From: Amoebophrya sp. AT5.2
Taxonomy: Eukaryota; Sar; Dinophyceae; Syndiniales; Amoebophryaceae
Direction: 5' to 3'
Assembly: GCA_005223375.1 (NCBI GenBank)
Contig: RXOD01004876.1
Span: 1-17,532 of the forward strand
Length of the DNA stretch: 17,532 bases
This document shows, piece after piece, positions 1-8,569 of this stretch (its first letter is position 1; each line of letters opens with the position of its first letter). The translations under genes were made by a program, and so were the position numbers. The notes below the pieces were generated by a model that did not search any database, was not told the origin of the DNA, and saw nothing but the letters and a program-made list of their open reading frames with translations.

Positions 1-3000
1 GGCCCCTCCTGGTCCCCCGCCGCCGCCTCCCGGCCCCCCTGCATTCATAGCCTCGTGCTGCTCTCCCAGCATGCCTAACCGCCAGTCCAGGTTCCACGCC
101 TCCGCGAATTCCAGTAGGGCTTCCCGAACGCGAGTACGAAGCAGGCCCTCCAGCTCGACCAGATGCGATAAATCGCCGTAGGCGACCAGGTCCTTCTGGT
201 TCCACAGCTCAGAAAGCAGCACGTTCACCGACGAAGTCCCCACCGGGGTGTACAGCAGTCCCGCGTGCCCCGCACCGAGAAGGCTCCGCAGCCACCACCG
301 GTGCGTCGCCTGCGGGAGCCGGTTGGGGGTTGGTGAAGATGTTGATGCAGCAGTAGGGGTCCTCGCCGTAACATGACCTCCGCCGGGGGGGACTTTGACG
401 GTGACCACGATCAAATGCACCTCGTCGGTCGGTTCCGCGCGCCCGTCGGAAAAGGCGCGGGCCTGGGCAGGCGAAGTGAGAACTTCGTCTACCTCCACGT
501 CCGGATGAGCAGAGCGAAGCTCGTCGGCCAAGTTCCGAAAAAGAATAGGATCCATGCTGCGATGGATGGCACCAACAGAACCTGCAGGAGTCGTGGTTTG
601 ATGCGGGTTATTTGTCTTGTGAGTGCTCTTCTTCTGGGACTTGCTCGTTGGCTTCGAGCTGGTGTGCACAGAGCCGTCGCCCGCGGCCACCGCACTCGAC
701 GCTTTTGCCGAAAGCACTAGCGGGGCGCGAAAGAGTCCGGGAGCATCGGCTGCTCTTGCGATGGCCTTTGCCGTCTCTGGCCCCGCGCGCTCGAATTCCA
801 ATATCGCCCCCGGGCTGGGTAACGACAACAACATATTGTCCACTTCGTCAACATCACGTTTTCCTTCCCTCCTCGACGGTACACCAGTCGACGGCGCACC
901 AGTGGGACCACCACCACCCGCAGGTGCAATTGTTATCCCCCCTCCATACGACACCACCAGCGGCACGTGCACGAGCCCGTTCCGCGCCGCGCTGGGCCGA
1001 AAGCCGCCGTCCAGGAAGAAGGCGCTCCGCTGCTGGTGGCCGCCCAGGTGAAACGCCTTCGCCATCTCCACCCCCGCGTGGTAAAAGAGCTTCCCGCCCG
1101 GAGCGTCCAGGTACGTGTTGTAGGTCTTCACATCCATCGACAGCCACTTCGCCAGCAGAACCTGCAGGTTCCCGGCGCGGGGGTCTCCTCCCCCGAACAC
1201 GTCCGCCGCGGCCTCGGAAGATCCAAGATGCACCAGGATTCCTTTGCAGAAGTTTCTCCGGACGAAGGCGCCGAACCTTTCGTCCAAGGATTTTACGATC
1301 TCCGAGGTCTCCGCAAACAACACCTGCGTCGCGAGGTACTTCCGGGATAAGTGCGGCAGCCAGAACCCAAAAGGCATGTCCTCGCGCAGGTCCCCCACGC
1401 CGGCCATCCCCCGAAAGAGGCTCTGCTGCTCGCTGCCCCACTTCACGTACTCCGGCACGCCCAGGGTGCCCACCAGCCGCGCGAACACGTCCAACACCAC
1501 CTGCTGCAACTCCTCCTCGGTCAGCCGCTTGTCCACGTGCCGGCCCTGCCGAATCTGCTGCACGCGGGACAACGTCGGCGGCTTCATCTGGCCTTTCTTC
1601 GAAGATTTTTGGTGCGCTTCTTGTTCCGCGCCGGCGTTTCCGGAGGCGTTTTGGCGGATGTGCTCCCGCATCGCCTGGTCGCCCTGGTGGGCGTGGGCGG
1701 CATGCTGGTGTGAAGGTGGACGAAGATGATCACTATCTCTAGTATCTTCTGCACCAGCCTCAGGCTGCTCAGCCCCATCTTCACCCTCGTCGTGATCATC
1801 TTCGATTTGAACCAGTGGATCTCCGCACTCCGCCTTTTCCTGCTTCTCCAACTTCAGCTTGGCGATGTGCTCGGTCAGGTCGAGCACCCTCTTGTCCTCC
1901 TCCCCAGCCCGTTCCCGCCCGTTGTCCACGTACAGATCGTCGTCGTCCATATCTACTTCCCCGGCGGCCCCTCCAAAAGGTCCAAAGGTCTCCGAACCGC
2001 CCACAGCGCCCACGGACGCTTTCGCTTTTTTCTTCTCCTTCTTCACGGCGTTTAGGAAGGCTTTGTTCGCCAGGGCCCCGCTCACGCCGCTGTTCACCAG
2101 CTCGCGCAGCTCGGCGGTGTACTGCCTTCCTGGCTCCTATGGCCATTTATTCTACTTCACTCGGAAGTACTTCAAGAAAATTGTAGCGAGGACGCCCGGC
2201 GGAAGATCAGGGAGCAGCTGCGTGGCTTCTGCTTGCTTAGGAGGCCATGCGGCCTTTCGGGATGGGGATCAAGGATGGGGATTTGCAGACCCCTTCCGGA
2301 CCCCCCTCCCAGATGCCCCCCCAAGCAGCCTCGTCATGAAGCCCATCCCCCATTAGAATCTGCACCCCGAGGGGCCCTCTTAGATCCCTCCCCGGTATGC
2401 CTCTCCGCCGGGGGCATACGCGAAGAGCATAGAAGGTGCCTCCCGCTGTTAGGGAGGTGCTAGAAGTGGTCTGAACCTTCCTCCAAGTCCTTCCAGCCCC
2501 GTGCCCCGCCGTCGGTCAGTAGCTCAAAACATTTGAAGTAAGTAGTTAGAAGTGAAGTAGAATAAATCGCCATAGCTCCATCTCCAGCACTGTGTCGGCC
2601 TCGAAGTTGTTCTCGGAGACCATCTCTACCTCGATCGACACGCGCGTGATCCCCTCCTTGTACAGCGCGTACGCCAGCGACACACTCACGTCGTCCCCCA
2701 TCATCTTCTCGTCCTCCATCTCCTGTCCTCCATCTCGGCTGCCCCGAGTAGGAGTAGTAGCAGTTCTAGCGGCCTGAGGACCTGGAGTATTTGTAGGAGT
2801 TCTGCCAGGTGGAAGATCTCCTGCTGCAGCACCACCGGCAACCCCCTGCTCTCGCTGTTGCGCGAGGCCGAGCATGGCGTCGAGCTTCTCGGCCACGTCG
2901 CCCGCGTTCGCCCGCTGGAAGCCGGCTCTGCGGAAGAAAAGCGACAGCCCAGAGAGCAGCACGCCGAAGGTGTGGTGGCTCCAGTGCTCCGGGTGCCCCA

Positions 3001-3763
3001 GTATCTGGAGTAGGAAGCCAGGCTGGTTGGGGGCGGGGGTCACGGATGTCGTCCGGGAAGAGGAAGCACCGCCCTGTTGGTGCGGTCCGCAGGCGTGGGA
3101 GGCGTCGCCCAACGGATTCGAGTCGTAGTCTGCGTTCTCGTACGGCTCGACGATAGTATTGTGGATGGTGGGGAGGTCCTTCGTCGGCGCCGGCGCGTTT
3201 ATGAACGCGCAGTAGGCGAACTGGAACCTGTGCTCGCCCTCGGTAGCGATCCTACTCGGTAATACCTGCCGCGCGACCGCGGCGGAAAACTTCACAGGAC
3301 AAAACGAATCGTGGTCCAAATGCCGAATCACAATCCCCACACGCCGCCGGCCGCCAAGCTGTATCGGTATTAGATCATTGGGGGTCGGCTTTACTCGTCG
3401 TTCTCGTACTAAGATTAACCATGGCCACAAGATCAAGAAAAGACGCGAAAATGATTCAAACAATAGAATACGTCCTCCATCGTCGCTGGTTCCCGGAAGC
3501 GGTTTTTCCACGCCAGAGTGTCGGCCACTAGGTCCGCCGAGAGGCCGAACCCGCTGCTCATGTAGTTGGTGACGCCGGAGCTAAGCAGATACACCCGCAG
3601 GCCGTACTCTACAAGCTGCAGCCTGTCTATGAAGAACCCTCCAGCTGCTAAGATCACTAACACAACTAAGTGGCCTGGAGCTTCTTGCTACTAGTACTAG
3701 CAGCACTACGACTACCTTTAGTAAAGTACTATTACTTAAAAACGACGTTAAAGAACAAAACAT
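1..3763 (-). CDS. Gene 1: large secreted or membrane-anchored protein of unknown family, C-terminus beyond the window
   Basis: Proposed exons on the minus strand are 3763-3736, 3665-3472, 3358-2575 and 2132 to beyond 1, giving 1046 codons with no stop at the left edge. The start ATG at 3763 opens a short exon. Joined to exon 2 it gives a strongly hydrophobic N-terminus (MFCSLTSFLIVLVILAAGG), a signal peptide or type II anchor. Residues about 25-335 contain a compact stretch (VGIVIRHLDHDSFCPVKF) followed by a Pro/Thr/Gly linker. Residues about 336-530 are charged and Lys/Glu/Asp-rich, with a probable helix LTEHIAKLKLEKQEK. Residues about 535-760 look globular (LTEEELQQVVLDVFARLVG, MPFGFWLPHLSRKYLATQ). 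Another low-complexity stretch follows, then a further helical part near the window edge, which ends in a Gly-rich run. I recognise no family. The last join, across the element at 2138-2574, fuses two open frames in phase; the first two joins are GT-AG inferences. Confidence 0.8.
2138..2574. mobile_element. Introner-like element in gene 1 (437 bp, 5-bp TSD, near-perfect terminal inverted repeats)
   Basis: The arms 2138-2161 and 2551-2574 are inverted repeats matching at 23 of 24 positions, beginning TATGGC and ending TTCACT. The flanks 2133-2137 and 2575-2579 are identical direct repeats (GCTCC). Read unspliced on the minus strand, the upstream exon runs into a stop nine codons inside the element, and the downstream exon frame is closed by TAG just before its flank. 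Removing the element plus one flank copy joins the frames in phase 1, reading ...VLEMEPGRQYTAELRE. The intron edges are TA...TA, not GT-AG. The interior contains no credible protein and has two strong hairpins (2395-2419 and 2438-2457) and a repeated GGATGGGGAT motif. It is non-autonomous, like a MITE used as an intron. Confidence 0.9.
3359..3471 (-). other. Probable conventional GT-AG intron of gene 1 (113 nt)
   Basis: On the minus strand the exon frame ending ...PATMED meets GTATTC and then stops 11 codons later. The next long open frame (LGGRRRVGIVIRHLD) follows an ACAG acceptor. Both boundaries are phase 0, so removal restores one frame. No convincing TSD with inverted ends was found here, unlike the larger elements. 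Nearby alternative sites cannot be excluded. Confidence 0.6.
3666..3735 (-). other. Probable conventional GT-AG intron near the start of gene 1 (70 nt)
   Basis: On the minus strand the donor is A|GTAATAG and the acceptor CACTTAG|TT, both phase 1. Splicing joins the start codon frame (MFCSLTSFL) to the frame IVLVILAAGGFFIDRL and makes a continuous hydrophobic signal or anchor. Without it the two frames are out of register: the upstream frame ends after 60 codons and the downstream frame has no ATG near its start. A 28-nt alternative (AAG|GTAGTC to TAGTAG|CAA) is also in phase but implausibly short. Confidence 0.55.
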
Positions 3764-3955
3764 GAAAGCTATGTATACGTGGAGAGGTGGGCTTGTCAGA
3801 GGGGTGGCGTAGCATATCCAGCAATCTGGGTCTACCCGGCGCGAAGCGGAGGCTACTTCCTGGGGCGGTCCAGACGAGCACCAGATGCTTGTGCTTCATA
3901 TCATACTCTACTTTCGAGGCCAAATAAAGCCGTACTCTAGCAGCAGTTGGACGGT

Positions 3956-6900
3956 TCATTGGTCCATAGAATCCGTGGCGAAGAAGACCTCGTCCGCTAT
4001 TTCGGAGAAGAGGAGCTTCCAGAACAGCAGGTCGGCTGTGTCGCTTGGCCCGAAACTGCTCAAGATCTTGTCGTTCAGGATGCTCCGGATTTGGCTCAGG
4101 TCGGAGTCTTCGTGGCAGAATTCTTCGAAAAACTTGAGCCGCTGCAGCAACGAGAGCTCGAAGCGCTCCAAGTGCCGCTTCGCGAGCTGCTTGTGATACT
4201 TGCCCTCGGCCGAAGTGGGCAGGACGGAGGCGCCGATTTTCTTCCGGCTCTGCTCAGCGTCCTCGCGTGCGGCGGATAAACGGTCCATCACGCCGCGGCA
4301 GCGGGGGCCGTGCGGGTGATCCGACCCGGCGAGAAGCGAGTCGAGAAACTCCTCGTCGTCGAGATCGAGGTCCCTCCTAGTGGAAGCTTTTGCTTTTGAT
4401 GTCTTGGCTGTATCTACTGCAGATTTCGGGGTTGCGGTTTGGGCAGCTCCTTTCGGGGTCTGCGCTTTCGCCTTGCTCTTCTGATCACCTGCTGCGCTGT
4501 GGTCGAGCTGCAGGTGGTCGAGCTGCTCTTTCTTCGACTTCGTTGTTCCTGTTGTAGTCACCGCTGCGGTTTTTTGTGCCTTCTTGTCCTTTTTCGACGT
4601 AGCTGGCAACGCCGGCGCGGGAGCAGAGGTGGCAGCCGCACTTTCGTCCCCAGCACCACCACCACCAGTGTGCAAGGTTGCATCCGAAGCAGCAATAGGG
4701 GATATTAAGGATTTAGCTTGCGGCCCCGCACCAGTTTCCAGTGCGTCTGCTGCAGCAGCTTTCGCTCGTTTTTGCGCGGCCCGCCTCCGCTGATTCCGAC
4801 TCATCTGTGACAGCTCCTGGGCTTCCCCTTCCGCTTCATCTTCTTCTGCGATTTGATGACCAACTTCAACCAAAGCCAAGTCGTTTTCTCCAGCTGCACC
4901 GCCACCAGTTTCTCGGGAAGTAGATGTTGGAAAAGGTGGAGAAGCCGCCACAGGAGATCCAGCACCTGGGGCATGATCTCCACTATCTGTATCTACTTCC
5001 CTCGCGGCTCCGACACCCGAGCTCCCGTCTCCAGGCTCGCCGTCCTCCATTATACCCATCTCGTCGAGATGCATCGCCTCGAGGCCGAGGGTGACGGCGT
5101 CCAGGAGCCCCGAAACCGGTTGCAGCTCGGGAGACATCTCGGGCGCCGGTTCATTCGTATTCGAGGAGGAGGGCGCAGCCGCCTCGTCCGTGTCCTTCTG
5201 CTGGTCGCTGCCGCTGGTTTTCTCTACTACTATATGGTCCACGACCAGTGAAGCTGAACTTGGTGTAGAGGGAAGATCCGCGTTCGGGTTCGCCTCGGCC
5301 GCGGCTGCGACTGAAAACGCATCTTGTTCTTCTTCTTGTTCTCTTGATGATAGAGAACGAACCGTGGTCGCGGCGTCCCCAGAATTCTGATCTTTCTGCA
5401 GTTTTCCGAGATCCTGCCCTGCTTGGCTCGGACTCCGACTCCCTTTGTTTTTCTTTGCTTTGCTAGATAGTGCCGGCGTTTTTGCCGAAAACCTCCCTGA
5501 AGCCGGCGTTTTTGCCGGAGACGGTATGACAAGCTTCGCGACTTAATTAATTTCGCAAAGCATAAAAAAATCAGCAATAAGTGTGGGTGGCGGAGGACAT
5601 TTCGACCGGGCGGCGTATTCTTCTGCCGCTGAACGCCGCAGGCCGCACGAGAATCGGGCAGGGGGATCGAGAGAGGGATGCGAAAGATCCTCTGCGAACC
5701 CACTCTGGCATGCGTACTACAAAAGACCAGCACGACCACGGATGCCAGTCTGCTTGGCCCTTCAGCTACAGGTGGCATATTCACGAGGCACAGACGAAAA
5801 GACGTCTCCCCTCTTGCGAGCACGAGCACCCCTACTAGACGTCTAGACCTCTCGGGACATCCTTCCAGCCCCTGACCCCCGCAGTAAAGCCTAGTCAATC
5901 TCAATGTCAATGCTGGTTTCTATATAAGTTTTTCGAAATTATAAGTCGCAAAGATCCTCGCGCTCCCGAACATAGACGCGTCACTAGATTTATCGCTCAT
6001 ACCGGACTTCGCGCTGCGGAAAGTCCCCCGCGTGGTGGACGACGCCTCACTGTGGCTGTCCACCGGATCGGTTTCAAAGCGCTCGGACGAGTGGTCGAGA
6101 AACATTTTTTTGTTCCCGTCCCTGTCCAGTTGCAGACCCAGCAGCGACTTACCCAAGTCTACTTCGCCCGAAGCGTCAGCAGTGGGGGGCAGCGGACGGA
6201 TCGGCGTGGGCGTCGAACCTCGATCACGGTGCGTGGTGGGGTCGGCAAACTGCTCTTTCCGCCCGGTAGGCAGCTGCGGCCTTGCTGCAGGCACCACAGG
6301 CTCGTGCTTCTGCATCTGCGCCCACGGACCGCTCCTGTTCGGCTTGGGGTGAGCTTTGGGTGTTGCTGTTGGTGTTCTCCCGCCGGCCACAGCTGGCTGC
6401 TGCATCTTTGTCTGAGAGGCGTGACCGTGTCGTGTTGCGGATTTCTGAGGCATCCCCGCTGCAGGGAGCTGCGCGAATTTCCGCCCTGGGCCGGCTGGTG
6501 GACCGGACGAGGAGAATCCACCACCGGCAACGATGTCTGCCCAGGAGCTTCTGCTTCCCCCTCGCTGAAGAGAACGATCTTGATCAGCTGCAGGTGGCGC
6601 CGCCACCTGCTGCTCAAGCTCGTTCTTTTCAGCGAGTTCCCTCACGGCTCCATCGTTTCCGCTTTCCTCGTCTCCAGCAGGCCCCGCGGGAGGACTCGGA
6701 CTTGAAGATTTGGAGGAAGGCTCCTCTGTCCCAGCTCCCTCGCTGGCTAGCTCCTCCACGCGCACGGTTGTTTCTGCCTGGGCAACAGCAACAGCAGGAG
6801 GAGCCGCTGGAGGTTCATCTTCGTCATCGAACGGCGGCCGCTGGTGCCCAAAGATGTATACAGCAGGAGACGAAAACTTCTTCCCCGCGGACGACGATGA

Positions 6901-8115
6901 CGATGACGCTCCGGGTCCGGAAGGGGACGATGGCACTGACGCTCCGTGGCGTCCACGATCGCTGCCGTTTCTTTCCGCAGCTCGGAGGGCAGCCGCGCGG
7001 CTCGCCGCGAAAGCATCTGGAGGCGCCCCCATCATGCTGCGGTCTCCTTGGGCTTGGTCGTGAAAAGAACCCGCTGGGAACGATCCTCCGACGTGTGCAG
7101 CGGCCGGGTTGTACGCCGGTGCCAGGTAAGGATGTCCAACATGCTGCCCAGCTTCTTGTGCATGTGCTTGTCCACCCGTGTAGTACGGGGAAGATTTTTG
7201 AGCGAAACCACTCCCGCCCGGATAGGCGGGTTGCAGCTGCAGCGGGATTGCAGCCATGTTGCTCGGCGGCGACCCCATTCCCAGCATCGCCGTACTAGTT
7301 CCCGGACAGTACCACGTGGTGGTGGTGGTTTTCTGGATGCACACATGGGCACCAGTCGCCGGGTCGACCATCCACTGCGACTCTGTTTGCTGTTCGCTAC
7401 CAGCTGTTGGAGTTGTTGGCGCTGGCGGGGCGGGGCCGCGGTTGTAAAAGGAGGAGGGCAACTGGTGGTACGGGATCACCGGTTTGTAATCGGCCTGCTC
7501 CGTCGGCTCCTCTAGTAGTCGCAGCTGTTGCTGGAGCGAGTCCCTCAAGGCAGTTGCTGCGGCGACGTTAGACGTCAGGTCTACCGGGTCCTGCCAAAAG
7601 TCTTCCGGAGTCACCCACCCCGGACGTGCGGCAGACTCAGGATCTTCTTCTTCTTCTTCTTCCCCGGCAGGCGGTCGCGCGTCCTCCGGATCTACTTCTT
7701 CTTCTTCCCCGAAAAAACCCGGGTCGACCTCTGCGTCCCGGGGGTTCCTCGGTCCTGTGCCGGGCGGCCGGCCCGACGCTCCTCTCCGGTGGCGCCAAAT
7801 AACTGCGGTGGTGCTTCGTGGCAACTCCTTCACGCTCACGCCGAGGTGCCGCGCGATCCGTTCATCGGGATGCCGGGGGTGCGCAGCACGTCGACCAGCG
7901 ATGTCGTCCTCTTCTCCGAGCCGCTGCGCAGGTGAGTCGTCCCCTTCCCCTTCCCCTTCTCCGCCAGAGTTCTCATCTAGCTCATCCAATCGCGGCGGAA
8001 GACTAGCGGTGCGCAAGAAAGAGCACGCGCAGAACCGCAGAGTCGGGGGAAACGGCCCCAGCGGTACCAGAGCGGTCGTGAGAAACAACAGCAGGCGCAA
8101 TTCTTGCATTTGCAT
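3956..8115 (-). CDS. Gene 2: large low-complexity protein with acidic, Ser/Ala/Pro-rich regions and helical C-terminal end
   Basis: The proposed exons 8115-5947 and 5536-3956 give 1249 residues. The start is the first ATG in frame (MQMQELRLLLFLTTALVPLG); a second ATG lies two codons on. Residues 6-35 are hydrophobic and could be a signal peptide, but the rest looks like a soluble, disordered protein. Acidic runs lie at about 51-60 (GEGEGEGDD) and 135-160 (two Glu runs). About 270-500 is Pro/Gly/Ala/Ser-rich, and a SWADIV motif is near 524. After the junction at 723/724 there is a ten-residue repeat containing AKTPA, then a Lys/Arg cluster near 970-982 (RNQRRRAAQKRAK). The last ~140 residues are likely helical and are the only clearly globular part. 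No family was recognised. If the element at 5542-5946 is not spliced, this would be two genes, but the downstream frame then has no ATG near its start. Confidence 0.75.
5472..5517 (-). repeat. Tandem 30-nt coding repeat in gene 2 (AKTPA motif)
   Basis: A 16-bp block (GCCGGCGTTTTTGCCG) occurs at 5472-5487 and 5502-5517, exactly 30 bp apart. This preserves frame and encodes two ten-residue units sharing AKTPA. It lies just downstream of the element junction. Confidence 0.75.
5542..5946. mobile_element. Introner-like element splitting gene 2 (405 bp, imperfect TSD and inverted ends)
   Basis: The left end reads CTTAATTAATTTCG and the right end, reverse-complemented, reads ACTTATAATTTCG, so the arms match apart from a small indel. 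The flanks 5537-5541 (CGCGA) and 5947-5951 (CGCAA) match at 4 of 5 positions. On the minus strand the upstream frame stops nine codons inside the element. The downstream frame is closed by TAA at its boundary and has no ATG before residue 50 of the downstream part. Excision with one flank copy joins them in phase 0 (...SARIFA|KLVIPSP...); either flank copy gives Phe-Ala. No GT-AG at the edges. The interior has a perfect 12-bp palindrome at 5835-5846 and no credible gene. The alternative is an intergenic spacer between two genes. Confidence 0.7.
7644..7663 (-). repeat. TTC microsatellite in gene 2
   Basis: Uninterrupted TTC repeats on the plus strand read as GAA on the minus strand and encode a Glu run. 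A related CCCCTT hexanucleotide array at about 7941-7959 encodes alternating Gly and Glu. Both are in the coding frame and probably vary in length between strains. Confidence 0.8.
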
Positions 8116-8569
8116 TTTCACAAAAAAACAGTGACACGGATTTCGATGTGTGCAAGAAATTTCAGCAAAAACACAAAGAACAGGCGAAAACTCGTCACAC
8201 AACTGCAATTGAATTGAACCCGCTCTCGTATTACGCCATAACCACTCTGAGTGACTCAACCGATAAACGTGGGCAAGCTCTAACTAACTATACGTTATTG
8301 CCATTCAAGAACATGAAATACAAAATTTCGAGCCGAAGATGGTGGCATGACAAACTGCTGGCACTTCTGCGTCTGTCTCCAACAAGACATTGAACTTTTT
8401 AACAGATATTCTGTAAGTGAGTACTACTACTATGTAAAAATCAATATGAGGAGCTCTGGCAGAAACAATAACAAATCGATCCTGATGGATGGTGATCAAC
8501 AACTACGAAAGTAACATGGAGATCACGTCGGCACGAGGTGATTTATTTTCAGATTGATGTTGCAGTTGG
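8116..8569. other. Intergenic region between genes 2 and 3
   Basis: This is 454 bp, AT-richer than the flanking genes, with stops in all frames and no ORF worth calling. It should hold the 5' leader and promoter of gene 2 and the 3' end of gene 3. I see no convincing TATA box, tRNA or repeat array. Confidence 0.6.

Noticed and set aside
854..1441. Minus-strand ORF of 195 codons
   Set aside because: It is an out-of-frame reading of the same gene 1 exon, Gly/Arg-rich and typical of GC-rich shadows.
612..1742. Long plus-strand ORF of 376 codons, Arg/Pro/Ser-rich
   Set aside because: It is the antisense shadow of the gene 1 exon, whose minus-strand frame is open from 2132 to the edge with normal residue mix.
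3732..3959. Minus-strand ORF of 75 codons starting at the gene 2 stop
   Set aside because: It fills the 192-bp spacer between genes 2 and 1, overlaps the gene 1 start in another frame and has no recognisable feature; probably chance.
5230..5910. Minus-strand ORF of 226 codons with a hydrophobic stretch
   Set aside because: It runs through the element at 5542-5946 and then out of frame through the gene 2 exon; composition is shadow-like.
6282..7298. Plus-strand ORF of 338 codons
   Set aside because: It is antisense to the low-complexity part of gene 2 and rich in Arg/Ser/Pro, as expected for a shadow.
7644..7960. Simple repeats as a CRISPR or satellite array
   Set aside because: They are in-frame microsatellites encoding Glu and Gly runs in gene 2, without spacers.
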